Of a DNA stretch of 64,000 bases, positions 45,637 through 53,743 are shown piece by piece. The DNA is from Mesorhizobium shangrilense (GTDB lineage Bacteria; Pseudomonadota; Alphaproteobacteria; Rhizobiales; Rhizobiaceae). Where the stretch lies: assembly GCF_040537815.1 (NCBI RefSeq), contig NZ_JBEWSZ010000005.1, positions 62,001 through 126,000 of the forward strand, read 5' to 3'. A program made the translations under genes and the position numbers. Under the pieces are notes generated by a model. That model was given only the letters and a program-made list of their open reading frames with translations, had not been told where the DNA came from and made no database searches. Position 1 is the first letter of the stretch, and the number at the start of each line of letters is the position of its first letter.

Positions 45637-46314
45637 TCACGCCGCGAAGGCGCCGGCATTCGACCGTTCCATGATCTGTCTCTGCACGGACAGAAGATGC
45701 GCGCGCATGGCGGCCTCCGCCGCTTCTGGATCGCGCTGCGAGATCGCTTCGGCAATCAGGCGATGCTCGCCGTCGCGCTGGGCGATCCGCTTGGGGCAGG
45801 TGGGGGCGGTGGTGCGCGCAACCTTCACCCGCGCATCGACGCCGACCTGGCGCAGCATCTTGTAAAATTCGGCGGCGAGGTGGTTGCGGGCGGCGGCGAC
45901 GATGGCGAGGTGGAAGGCGAAGTCGACCTCGCCCGACGGGGCGTTCTCCGGCGTGGTTGCCGCATCCATGATCCGTGCCGTCTCGAACGAGGAGGCGCGC
46001 AGCGATGCCAGCCTGGCCAGGCCCGGTTCCATGATCAGGCGCAATTCCAGGACCTCGATGGGGTTGGTGACCCTGACCAGTTCCTCGCCATACCGGGGCA
46101 GGGCCGTCGGCGCGCGCCTGACCCGGGCCGGCTTCAGGTCGCCCGCGTGGCGCAGCGCTTCCAGCGCCTTGCGGAGCTGATGGCGCTTGACGTTCAGATG
46201 CTCGGCTAGGTCGCGCTCGGACGGCAGCTTGCCGCCACCCTGCTGCACCTGGCGAATTGCGGCGATGATGTCGTCGAGATCCGATGGTCCGGCCTGCGGC
46301 TCGAATGCGCTCAA
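45637..46314 (-). CDS. GntR-family regulator, FadR subfamily
   Basis: A 225-residue repressor. The winged helix is clear (LDDIIAAIRQVQQGGGKLPSERDLAEHLNVKRHQLRKALEAL), followed by an all-helical FCD effector domain whose metal-ligand histidines appear in DFAFHLAIVAA, GEHRLIAEAI and MRAHLLSV. No ATG is available at the front: AGGAG lies 8 bases before a TTG at 46314, while another TTG at 46320 is too close to it. It is divergent from the 542-residue GMC gene, with repeated TCAACCAAT and TGGTTGA motifs in between, and lies in the same direction as the frameshifted oxidase. It probably controls the vitamin B6 catabolic genes, with an intermediate such as 4-pyridoxate as inducer (inference). Confidence 0.87.
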   Translation of the reverse strand: MSAFEPQAGPSDLDDIIAAIRQVQQGGGKLPSERDLAEHLNVKRHQLRKALEALRHAGDLKPARVRRAPTALPRYGEELVRVTNPIEVLELRLIMEPGLARLASLRASSFETARIMDAATTPENAPSGEVDFAFHLAIVAAARNHLAAEFYKMLRQVGVDARVKVARTTAPTCPKRIAQRDGEHRLIAEAISQRDPEAAEAAMRAHLLSVQRQIMERSNAGAFAA

Positions 46315-46396
46315 AACCAAATCTCCTGTCCGTTCGGCAGACGCCGACTAATGTCCTGATATCTTAGCGTGACACGAAACCTGATGGAACCGGCAC

Positions 46397-46461
46397 TCAA
46401 CCAATTCAACCAATCTACATCTGTACGCGGTGGTTGACAACACCAGTTGCACGATGGTTGA
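46397..46461. promoter_or_regulatory. Repeated TTGGTTGA/TCAACCAA motifs before the GMC gene
   Basis: TCAACCAAT occurs twice in perfect tandem (46397-46405 and 46406-46414), and the inverted form TGGTTGA occurs at 46431-46437 and 46455-46461, 24 bases apart. The four copies lie between the divergent GntR regulator and GMC genes and are likely binding sites of the regulator. Confidence 0.65.
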
Positions 46462-46517
46462 CTGCCCTTGTCGACGGTTGCCATCGCGGCTGGCCGTCCT
46501 TTTCCCGAGGATCACGC

Positions 46518-48146
46518 ATGTCGGCTGGCGAAACCTTTGACTACGTCATTGTCGGTGCGGGATCGGCAGGCTGCGTGCTCGCAAACCGGTTGAGCGAAGA
46601 CCCCTCGGTGTCGGTGCTTCTGCTGGAGGCCGGGGATTGGGACCGCGATCCGATGATCCATATCCCGCTCGGCTGGGGCAAGATCCTGACCGAGCGCCGT
46701 CACGACTGGATGTATTTCTGCGAACCGGAGGCCAATGTCGGCGGTCGCAAGGTCGAATGCGCGCGCGGCAAGGTCATCGGCGGCTCCTCCTCCACCAATG
46801 CCATGGCCTATGTGCGGGGCAATCGCGGCGACTACGATCGCTGGGCGGCAAGCGGCCTGACCGACTGGGGTTTCGACAAAGTGCTGCCCTACTTCAAGAA
46901 GCAGGAGCGCTGGGAGAAGGGCGAAAGCCAGTATCGCGGCGGCAGCGGGCCGCTCAACACCCAGTTCTGCCGCTATAAGGACGAACTCATCGATGCCTTC
47001 GCCACCGCCAGCCGGGATGCCGGTTATCCGCAGACCGACGACTATAACGGCGCCATACAGGAGGGTTTCGGCCGCCTGCAGATGACGATCGCGAACGGCC
47101 GCCGCTGTTCCACGGCCTCCGCCTATCTGCGGCCCGCCATGCGGCGCCGCAATGTGAGGGTGCTGACCGGTGCGATGGCGACGAAGATCCTGCTGAAGGA
47201 TGGCCGCGCGACGGGCATTGCCTACACCAAGGGCGGAGCGGGGCATGAGGTGTTCGCGCGGCGCGAGGTCCTGCTTGCCGGTGGCGTCATCAACACGCCG
47301 CAGCTGATGATGGTGTCGGGAATCGGCGACGCCGCCGAGCTTGCGGCGCATGGCATCGAGATGAAGGTCGATCGCCCGCAGGTCGGCAAGAATTTGCAGG
47401 ACCATGTCTCGGTCATCCTGATGTACCGGCGCAAGCAGCCGGGACCATTCCTCAAGATGATGCGGGCGGATCGCATCGGCCTCGATTTCGTCAAGACCTA
47501 CCTCACCGGCAAGGGTTTCTCTGGGGATGTGCCTGGCGGGGTCGTGGCGTTCCTGAAGAGCGATGCGAGCCGGCCGCTGCCGGACGTCCAGCTGCTTTTC
47601 ACCGCCGCGCCGCTTGGAGCGTGGCCATACATGGCGCCGTTCAAGGCGCCGTTCGCCGACGGCTTTGCGACGCGCATCGTCGCCGTGCAGCCGGAGAGCC
47701 GCGGCAGCGTCAACCTGGCGTCGAGCGATCCCTTGGCCGCGCCGCTGATCCATCAGAACTTCCTGTCCTCGCCGCGCGACTGGCAGTCGCTTCGCGCCGG
47801 CTTCCGCGTCGCGCGCAACCTCGCCGCGCAAGCGTCCATGGCGCCGTTCGTCGGCGCGGAGTTCTTCCCCGGTCCGAAATGCGAAAGCGATGACGAGATC
47901 GACGAGCATATCCGCAAGACATCGATCACCGTGCACCACCCGGCCGGCACCTGCCGCATGGGGGTCGACGCGGACTCGGTGGTCGATCCGCAATTGCGGG
48001 TGCGCGGCGTCGGGGGGCTTCGTGTGGTGGACGCTTCCGTGATGCCGGATCTCGTCTGCGGCAACATCAATGCGGCGGTCATCATGATCGCTGAAAAGGC
48101 CTCGGATATGATCCGCAGCCGCGCAGAACAAAGCATGGCGGCCTGA
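46518..48146 (+). CDS. GMC flavin dehydrogenase, candidate 4-pyridoxate dehydrogenase
   Basis: A 542-residue FAD enzyme of the GMC family. FAD motif [25 protein letters not shown] signature [26 protein letters not shown]; second signature [17 protein letters not shown]; catalytic histidine in [11 protein letters not shown], and the C-terminal [20 protein letters not shown] precedes the ATG. General similarity would suggest choline or alcohol dehydrogenase. Context suggests instead the membrane-associated FAD enzyme that oxidises the 5-hydroxymethyl group of 4-pyridoxate to the aldehyde, since that M. loti enzyme, as I recall, is a GMC protein of about this size and its product is the substrate of the dehydrogenase encoded 3.7 kb downstream. 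The function is inferred; the family is certain. Confidence 0.8.
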   Translation: MSAGETFDYVIVGAGSAGCVLANRLSEDPSVSVLLLEAGDWDRDPMIHIPLGWGKILTERRHDWMYFCEPEANVGGRKVECARGKVIGGSSSTNAMAYVRGNRGDYDRWAASGLTDWGFDKVLPYFKKQERWEKGESQYRGGSGPLNTQFCRYKDELIDAFATASRDAGYPQTDDYNGAIQEGFGRLQMTIANGRRCSTASAYLRPAMRRRNVRVLTGAMATKILLKDGRATGIAYTKGGAGHEVFARREVLLAGGVINTPQLMMVSGIGDAAELAAHGIEMKVDRPQVGKNLQDHVSVILMYRRKQPGPFLKMMRADRIGLDFVKTYLTGKGFSGDVPGGVVAFLKSDASRPLPDVQLLFTAAPLGAWPYMAPFKAPFADGFATRIVAVQPESRGSVNLASSDPLAAPLIHQNFLSSPRDWQSLRAGFRVARNLAAQASMAPFVGAEFFPGPKCESDDEIDEHIRKTSITVHHPAGTCRMGVDADSVVDPQLRVRGVGGLRVVDASVMPDLVCGNINAAVIMIAEKASDMIRSRAEQSMAA

Positions 48147-48164
48147 CGGATGATGGCCTGTCTG

Positions 48165-48404
48165 CAACCAAAATCATTTGGTTGAGTATAAAATCTAGAT
48201 TGGTTGAACTGCCGCGTCATCTCTCGCGGCCGTGATGTTCTTGGCTAACTCCGCAGCATTAGCCCAGATTTGAGCCATTTACGGCCTTTTCTGCTTATTT
48301 TTGGGCATTTGCCTCCCAAAAATGCACCTCAACCAAAAACTTTCAAATTCTGCAATTTGGGGATTGTCGAGTAAAACCAATGCGAATACGGTTGAGTTGG
48401 TTAG
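48165..48404. promoter_or_regulatory. Control region of the dioxygenase operon with repeated TTGGTTG motifs
   Basis: An A+T-rich 290-base spacer (48147-48436) without a gene. It holds a perfect inverted repeat CAACCAAA-ATCA-TTTGGTTG (48165-48184) and further copies TTGGTTGAAC (48200-48209), TCAACCAAAA (48329-48338), GGTTGAG and TTGGTTAG (48390-48404). These are the same motifs as those upstream of the GMC gene, so one regulator probably acts at both places. A separate promoter for the dioxygenase operon is implied. Confidence 0.65.
48297..48323. other. Perfect A+T-rich inverted repeat
   Basis: ATTTTTGGG / CCCAAAAAT, a 9-base perfect pair around a 9-base spacer, inside the dioxygenase control region. 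As RNA it would form a moderately stable hairpin; as DNA it could be an operator. It is not the TTGGTTGA motif, so a second factor is possible. Confidence 0.55.
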
Positions 48405-48436
48405 AAGCATTTTCTTCGTGACGAGAGGTGTCCGAT

Positions 48437-49588
48437 ATGTCCATGGCGCAACCAGCTAACGATACGCTCACCAACAAGAAAGCAGCGCTCAAGGGCCTCT
48501 ACGATGCCCTCTACGCAAAGAACATGTTTCCGTTCTGGGCGACGTCGGAAGGCGTCGACCATGATGAGATCAAGCAGTTGATGGCGACATCGAAGGCAGT
48601 TCCCTTCGTCTGGTCCTATTCGGATATCGAGCCGCTGCTGCAGCGCGCCGCCGAACTGGTGACCATGGACGACAGCGAGCGCCGGTCGCTGATCCTGGTC
48701 AATCCCGGCCTTGCGCCCAAGCGCGCCTCGGTCAGCACGATGTACACCGCCTATCGTCTGAACGATCCGGACGAGATCATGCCGCCACACAAGCATTCGC
48801 CGAGCGCCATCCGCTTCGGCCTGACCGGCAAGGGCAACTTCACCGGCGTCGAGGGCGAGGACGTGGTCTTCGGCCCGGGCGACATGGTGCTGACGCCGAA
48901 CGATGCCTGGCACAATCACGGTACGGTCGGCGGCGAGCAGGCGGTCAACCTGTCGGTGCTCGACCTGCCACTGGTCGAGACACTGCATGCCGTGCACTTC
49001 GACCACAAATACACCGAGATGGTCGACGGCAAGGAAGTCGAGAAGAAGGTGCAGACCGCGCGCTATCCGAGCGACTACTCGCAGCGCATCTATGGCGAGG
49101 GCGGCCTGATGCCGCGTTTCGTCGACCACAAGCGCGGCGGCGGCCTGTCGTCGCCCATGTATGTCTATCGCTGGGAGAAGATGGAAGCGATCCTCGACGC
49201 CCACAAGGATTGGGACGGCGATCCCCATGAGGGCATTGTCATCGACTATGTCGATCCGACCACCGGCGGTCCTGTCTTCCACACCATCAATTTCTACGTG
49301 CAGATGCTGCGCCCCGGCGAGAAGACGCTGCCGCAGCGCGAAACCGCCAGCCTGCTTCTGGCGCCGTTCCGCGGCAACGGCCATTCGATCATCGATGGCA
49401 AGCGCTATGATTGGAACCAGTTCGACACCATCGCCATCCCCGGCGGATCATGGGTCGAGCATGTCAACGGCTCGTCGACCGAACCGGTGATCTTCTTCGG
49501 CGCGACCGATGCGCCGACGCAGAAGGCGCTGCTTCTCTACAAGCGCTGGGGCCGCAACCAGGCCGGCGATCTGCTCCGCCTCCTCTAG
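48437..49588 (+). CDS. Gentisate 1,2-dioxygenase-family cupin ring-cleavage enzyme
   Basis: A 383-residue bicupin dioxygenase. The first cupin carries the iron ligands in PPHKHSPSAIRFGLTG (His118, His120) and a third histidine in NDAWHNHG (His159 or His161); the second cupin is degenerate, as in gentisate, salicylate and 1-hydroxy-2-naphthoate dioxygenases. GAGAGGTG lies 6 bases before the ATG. The family cleaves the bond between adjacent carboxyl- and hydroxyl-bearing ring carbons. Fumarylpyruvate hydrolase, expected for gentisate use, is absent, and the gene lies between two vitamin B6 pathway dehydrogenases. The 3-hydroxypyridine-4-carboxylate intermediates of that pathway have exactly this substitution, so a pyridine substrate is likely. 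The family is certain; the substrate is inferred. Confidence 0.82.
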   Translation: MSMAQPANDTLTNKKAALKGLYDALYAKNMFPFWATSEGVDHDEIKQLMATSKAVPFVWSYSDIEPLLQRAAELVTMDDSERRSLILVNPGLAPKRASVSTMYTAYRLNDPDEIMPPHKHSPSAIRFGLTGKGNFTGVEGEDVVFGPGDMVLTPNDAWHNHGTVGGEQAVNLSVLDLPLVETLHAVHFDHKYTEMVDGKEVEKKVQTARYPSDYSQRIYGEGGLMPRFVDHKRGGGLSSPMYVYRWEKMEAILDAHKDWDGDPHEGIVIDYVDPTTGGPVFHTINFYVQMLRPGEKTLPQRETASLLLAPFRGNGHSIIDGKRYDWNQFDTIAIPGGSWVEHVNGSSTEPVIFFGATDAPTQKALLLYKRWGRNQAGDLLRLL

Positions 49589-49641
49589 TTGGTTTTTCAG
49601 CACGTAGCGTCCCGCCGCCATTGGCGGCGTGGACATCGGAA

Positions 49642-50799
49642 ATGACGTTTCAGCAGCAAGGGCGTAAGCATTTGGTCTCCGCGTTCAACACCAAGCAGAT
49701 CGGCCATGTGGATTGCCCGGGCGGCGGCCAGGTCTGGGTCGACGGCAATATCCTCTATATCGGCCACATGCGGCCGCCGAGCGGCACGACCCTGGTCGAC
49801 ATTTCCGACCCCCGCAATCCGCGCAAGATAACCACGATCGATGTCCCGCCCGGTTGGCACTCGCACAAGGTGCGCGCCAAGGACGGGCTGATGATCATCA
49901 ACCACGAGCGCTTCGGCAATGAAGGTCCGGCCGATTTCGGCGGCGGGCTGGCGCTCTACGACACCACCAAGCCGGCACAGCCGAAGCTGATCTCGAAATG
50001 GGTGACCGGCGGCAAGGGCGTCCATCGTTACGATTTCGACGGCCGCTACGCCTATATCTCGCCGACGGCCGACGGCTATGTCGGCAACATCGTGATGATC
50101 CTCGACCTCATTGATCCGGCGCACCCGGTCGAGGTCGGGCGCTGGTGGATTCCGGGCCAATGGACGGGCGGCGGCGAAGAGTATCCCTGGCATGACTATG
50201 TCACGCCGCGCTGCCACCATCCGCTGCGTATGGGCGACCGCCTCTATGTCAGCTACTGGCACCACGGCCTGTTCATTCTCGACATTTCGGACATCACGAA
50301 GCCGAAGCTGGTCTCGCACGTCAATTCGAGCCCGAGCTTCCCGCATCCGACCCATACCTGCCTGCCAATCCCGCAGCCGCTCAAGGGCCGCAACATCATG
50401 GTGGTTGCGGATGAGGACGTCGCCAAGCTCAGGCCATCGGCGCCGGCCTTCACCTGGATCTACGACATCACCGACGAGACCAACCCGCTGCCGATCTCGA
50501 CCTTCCAGGTGCCCGGACTCGATGTGGATGGCTCGCCGCAGCCACAGATGACCGGCTGCCACCAGCCGTCCGAGCGCTTCAAGGGCACGGTCATTCCATT
50601 TGCGTGGTTCGCTCAAGGGCTGCGGCTGGTTGATATCGCCGACCCGTTCGCGCCGAAGGAAGTCGGCCATTACATGCCCGATGCACCGGCAGGCGCCGAG
50701 CGTTCCTCATCCAATGACGTGACCATCGACGACCGTGGCATCGTCTATCTGATCGACCGAATCCGTGGGGTGGACATTATCGAGACGACTGTTCTGTAG
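49642..50799 (+). CDS. LVIVD-repeat beta-propeller protein
   Basis: A 385-residue protein made of at least six LVIVD-type repeats: TTLVDISDPRNPRKIT, ALYDTTKPAQPKLIS, MILDLIDPAHPVEVG, FILDISDITKPKLVS, WIYDITDETNPLPIS and LRLVDIADPFAPKEVG. It has no signal peptide, so it is cytoplasmic, unlike many LVIVD proteins. Conserved histidines stand between repeats (PPGWHSHKVRA, RCHHPLR, FPHPTHTC, TGCHQPS), which may bind a metal or ligand in the propeller centre. It lies between the cupin dioxygenase and RidA genes with short spacers (53 and 9 bases), so a role in the same pathway is likely. An enzymatic lactonase-like function is possible; nothing proves it. Confidence 0.8.
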   Translation: MTFQQQGRKHLVSAFNTKQIGHVDCPGGGQVWVDGNILYIGHMRPPSGTTLVDISDPRNPRKITTIDVPPGWHSHKVRAKDGLMIINHERFGNEGPADFGGGLALYDTTKPAQPKLISKWVTGGKGVHRYDFDGRYAYISPTADGYVGNIVMILDLIDPAHPVEVGRWWIPGQWTGGGEEYPWHDYVTPRCHHPLRMGDRLYVSYWHHGLFILDISDITKPKLVSHVNSSPSFPHPTHTCLPIPQPLKGRNIMVVADEDVAKLRPSAPAFTWIYDITDETNPLPISTFQVPGLDVDGSPQPQMTGCHQPSERFKGTVIPFAWFAQGLRLVDIADPFAPKEVGHYMPDAPAGAERSSSNDVTIDDRGIVYLIDRIRGVDIIETTVL

Positions 50800-50808
50800 G
50801 AGTGGGCA

Positions 50809-51216
50809 TTGAGCGACAGCAGCAAAAAATCAGCGACGCACTATGCGATCGGCAAGAAGAACCCGAACCTGCCGTTTCATCCGGCGGTGCGGGCAGGAGA
50901 CTACATTTTCGTTTCAGGCCAGGTGCCGAAGGACGAGAACAACAACATGATCAGCGGCACGATCGAGGAGGAAACCCTGGCGACGCTGAAGACCATTGCG
51001 CGCGTCATCGCCGATGAGGGCGCGACGCTGTCGGATGTGGTCAGGATCACCACTTATCTCGAGGATACGCGCGACTTCGGCCGCTACAACAAGGCGTTCC
51101 TCGAAGGCATCGGCGACGCTGTGCTGGCGCGCACGACCGTCGAGGCAAAGGCGGTCATCAACACCAAGATCGAAATGGACGCCATCGTCTACAAGCCGCT
51201 GCCGGCCGACAAGTAG
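50809..51216 (+). CDS. RidA/YjgF-family enamine/imine deaminase
   Basis: A 135-residue RidA-family protein. It starts at a TTG with AGGAG 6 bases upstream and 9 bases after the LVIVD gene. The carboxylate-binding arginine of active deaminases is conserved as Arg108 in LARTTVEAKAV, with the following KIEMDAIVYKP supplying the conserved glutamate. Such proteins form trimers and hydrolyse 2-aminoacrylate/2-iminopropanoate-type compounds to 2-keto acids and ammonia. In this operon it could hydrolyse the imine expected from opening of a 2-methyl-3-hydroxypyridine ring. Confidence 0.9.
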   Translation: MSDSSKKSATHYAIGKKNPNLPFHPAVRAGDYIFVSGQVPKDENNNMISGTIEEETLATLKTIARVIADEGATLSDVVRITTYLEDTRDFGRYNKAFLEGIGDAVLARTTVEAKAVINTKIEMDAIVYKPLPADK

Positions 51217-51240
51217 GCAGGACACAATCGAGGAGACGAC

Positions 51241-51861
51241 ATGTACAAGCTGTTAGGCCGCCAGACATCAGGCAACGTTCAAAAGGTGCTCTTCATGCTC
51301 GAGGAGCTTGGGGCGTCCTACAAGCGCGAGGATTACGGCCGCCAGTTCGAGAACACGCAGACGGCGGAATACAAGGCGCTCAACCCGACCTCCAAGGTGC
51401 CGACGCTGGTCGACGGCGACACGGTAATCTGGGAGTCCAACACCATCCTGCGCTATCTCGCGGCTGTCGGCGGCGAGCAGCTGACCGGGGCCACGCCGGC
51501 GGAGAAGACCGAGGTCGAGCGCTGGATGGATTTCCTGCTGGCAGCTGTCAATCCCGGCTATCTGGCCGCCTTCAAGGGCGCCAAGCTGACGCCGGAGGAA
51601 CAGACCGCCGACTACAAGGAACAGGTCAAGGATCTCGTCGCGCAACTCAAGATCGTCGACGGCCATCTGGCCGGCAAGGATTTCCTGGCGCTCGGCAAGC
51701 TGACCCTTGCCGACATCGCCTGCGCACCGATCCTGAAGCGCTGCGTCGACTTCAAGATCGACCGGCCGTCTATGCCGAACCTTGAGCGTTGGGTGGCGGC
51801 GATCGCCGCGCGCCCGGCCTTCAAGGCAGCGACCGCCGCCGCACCCGCAAAGGCCGCATGA
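51241..51861 (+). CDS. Glutathione S-transferase-family protein
   Basis: A 206-residue GST. The thioredoxin-like N-terminal domain has KVPTLVDGDTVIWESNTILRYLA, with the cis-proline and the Glu-Ser pair that binds the gamma-glutamyl part of glutathione; a helical C-terminal domain follows (TLADIACAPILKRC). GAGGAG precedes the ATG. Among ring-cleavage operons, GST proteins of this kind often act as cis-trans isomerases of maleyl-type products, which fits the adjacent gentisate-type dioxygenase. A simple detoxifying role is the alternative. Its stop shares a base with the next gene's start, so the two are coupled. Confidence 0.87.
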   Translation: MYKLLGRQTSGNVQKVLFMLEELGASYKREDYGRQFENTQTAEYKALNPTSKVPTLVDGDTVIWESNTILRYLAAVGGEQLTGATPAEKTEVERWMDFLLAAVNPGYLAAFKGAKLTPEEQTADYKEQVKDLVAQLKIVDGHLAGKDFLALGKLTLADIACAPILKRCVDFKIDRPSMPNLERWVAAIAARPAFKAATAAAPAKAA

Positions 51862-52790
51862 TGATCAAGCGTGCCGCCCTCATCGGGTTGGGAACGATGG
51901 GTCCGGGCATCGCCGCGCGGCTGTCGCGTGGCGGGCTCGATGTCACGGCGTATGATGTTGCGCCGGCGGCCATCGAGCGCGCCCGTGGCATGCTCGATCT
52001 CGCCGGCGGCGTGCTCGACCGTCTCGACATCAAGGCGCCCGAAGCTGGTGCCGGCAGCGTGCGTTTCGTGGAGACGATCGCCGAGGCCGTCGATGGCGCC
52101 GAGCTGGTCATCGAGAACGTGCCCGAGAATATAGACATCAAGGCACAGACCTATCGGGCCATCGATCCGCTTATCGGTCCGGAGGTCATCGTTGCGTCCG
52201 ACACGTCAGGCATTCCGATCACCAAGCTGCAGGCGCATATCTCGCATCCCGAGCGCATGGTTGGCATGCACTGGTCGAACCCGCCGCACATCATCCCGAT
52301 GATCGAGGTGATCGCCGGCGAGAAGACGGCGCCGCAAACCGTGGCTGTTATCCGCGACCTGATCCGCTCGATCGGCCTGCTGCCGGTGGTGGTGAAGAAG
52401 GACGTTCCCGGCTTCGTCGAGAACCGCGTGCTCTATGCGCTGCTGCGCGAAGCGGTCGACCTGGTCGAGCGCGGCGTCATCGAGCCGGAAGATCTCGACA
52501 CCTGTGTATCCTGGGGCATCGGCTACAAGATCGCCGTCATCGGCCCGATGGCGCTGCTCGATATGGCGGGACTGGATATCTACAAGTCCGTCTCGTCCTT
52601 CCTCAACGCCGATCTTTCCAATCGCGACGATGTCGCGCCGATGGTTCTGGAGAAGACCGGCGCGTCGAAGTTCGGCATCAAGTCGGGCGAGGGCATGTTC
52701 TCCTACACACCAGAGCAGACCAAGGCGCTGCAGGCCGAACGGGCGCGCAAGCTCGTCGCGGTGCGGCGTATTCTGGAAGGCCGGGAGTAG
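51861..52790 (+). CDS. 5-formyl-3-hydroxy-2-methylpyridine-4-carboxylate 5-dehydrogenase
   Basis: A 309-residue enzyme of the 3-hydroxyacyl-CoA dehydrogenase family, with NAD motif LIGLGTMGPGIA. With the ATG at 51861 the catalytic pair falls at His137 (GMHWSNPPHIIP) and Glu149, and the length is 309, both equal to what I recall for the M. loti vitamin B6 pathway enzyme; the sequence also reads very like it. It oxidises the 5-formyl group to give 3-hydroxy-2-methylpyridine-4,5-dicarboxylate with NAD+. Ordinary acyl-CoA substrates are unlikely in this setting. An ATG at 51858 overlapping the GST stop is an alternative start with one more residue. A 122-base gap separates it from the ABC ATPase. 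Confidence 0.88.
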   Translation: MIKRAALIGLGTMGPGIAARLSRGGLDVTAYDVAPAAIERARGMLDLAGGVLDRLDIKAPEAGAGSVRFVETIAEAVDGAELVIENVPENIDIKAQTYRAIDPLIGPEVIVASDTSGIPITKLQAHISHPERMVGMHWSNPPHIIPMIEVIAGEKTAPQTVAVIRDLIRSIGLLPVVVKKDVPGFVENRVLYALLREAVDLVERGVIEPEDLDTCVSWGIGYKIAVIGPMALLDMAGLDIYKSVSSFLNADLSNRDDVAPMVLEKTGASKFGIKSGEGMFSYTPEQTKALQAERARKLVAVRRILEGRE

Positions 52791-52912
52791 GGCGATGGTA
52801 CACTTGGTGCACAAGGCTGACCGGGTTGGAGAGCTCCTCCGGGTGGTCGTTTGTGCGAAGTGCGTCTCCGCGGGCCAGACGGCGCGGTCGAAGACAATGC
52901 GCGGGGCAAGCC

Positions 52913-53743
52913 ATGCGCATTGAAACCATTCGCGCGGCCGGCGGCAAACCGGCACATATCCGCCATGACGATCTGATCTCCGCCAAGGGTGTTTCGGTGG
53001 TCATGGCCCGGCAGCTGGTTCTCCAGAATATCGATCTTTCGGTGCCGAAGGGGTCGTTCATCTCTCTTATCGGTCCTTCCGGCTGCGGCAAGAGCACCTT
53101 GCTCAAGGTGCTGGCCGGGCTCGTCAATCCGACAAGCGGCAGTGTTTCGATCGCAGGGCTTCCGCCCGTCGAAGCGGCGCGCAAGCGCATGATCGGCCTC
53201 GTCTTCCAGGATGCCAATCTGCTGCCGTGGAAGAATGCCGTCGACAATGCGTCGATGCTGCTCGGCATCGCCGACAAGTCACTCTCGCGGGCGGATTTGC
53301 GGGCGCGTGGACAGGAGATGCTGGAGCTGGTGGGGCTGGGCGATTCCGCCCACAAGCGGCCCAACGAATTGTCGGGCGGTATGCGTCAGCGGGTCGCCAT
53401 CGCCCGTGCGCTGGCGCTCGACCCGGCGGTGCTCTTGATGGACGAGCCGTTCGGCGCGCTCGACGCCATCACCCGCGATTCGATGGGCCAGTCGCTGCTG
53501 GAGATCTGGCAGCGCACCGGCAAGACGATCGTGCTCGTCACCCATTCCATCGACGAGGCCATCCATCTGTCGCGCCATGTTCATGTCCTGGGGATCAAGC
53601 CGGGGCGGATCACCGAGAGCCTCGACATCGGTCTGCCCTATCCACGCGACCTGTCGGTCACGGAAGATCCGGAATTCGTCAGGCTGGTGGTCCAGCTGCG
53701 GACCATGCTGCGCGCCAGCCATCAGCCGGGAGGCGCATCGTGA
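52913..53743 (+). CDS. ABC transporter ATPase (SsuB/TauB/ThiZ type)
   Basis: A 276-residue ATPase. Walker A GPSGCGKST, Q-loop VFQDANLLPWKN, signature LSGGMRQRVAIARAL, Walker B VLLMDEPFGALDAITR and LVTHSIDEA mark the nitrate/sulfonate/taurine/pyrimidine importer class. The ATG at 52913 starts MRIETIRAAGGKPAHIR; the ribosome-binding site is weak. The stop overlaps the permease GTG by 4 bases. Adjacent to the pyridine dehydrogenase gene on the same strand, it probably powers uptake of a vitamin B6 compound or degradation intermediate. Confidence 0.88.
   Translation: MRIETIRAAGGKPAHIRHDDLISAKGVSVVMARQLVLQNIDLSVPKGSFISLIGPSGCGKSTLLKVLAGLVNPTSGSVSIAGLPPVEAARKRMIGLVFQDANLLPWKNAVDNASMLLGIADKSLSRADLRARGQEMLELVGLGDSAHKRPNELSGGMRQRVAIARALALDPAVLLMDEPFGALDAITRDSMGQSLLEIWQRTGKTIVLVTHSIDEAIHLSRHVHVLGIKPGRITESLDIGLPYPRDLSVTEDPEFVRLVVQLRTMLRASHQPGGAS

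Noticed and set aside
48437-51861. Plain gentisate catabolism as the explanation for dioxygenase plus GST
   Set aside because: Not excluded, but fumarylpyruvate hydrolase and any gentisate-forming hydroxylase are missing, while vitamin B6 enzymes flank the genes on both sides.
51861-52790. 3-Hydroxybutyryl-CoA dehydrogenase of fatty acid metabolism
   Set aside because: Family is right, but length 309 with His137 and Glu149 and the location fit the pyridine-aldehyde dehydrogenase of the B6 pathway better.
53227-53739. Upstream extension of the SsuC-type permease
   Set aside because: It reads the ATPase gene in a wrong frame; the GTGA overlap fixes the start at 53740.
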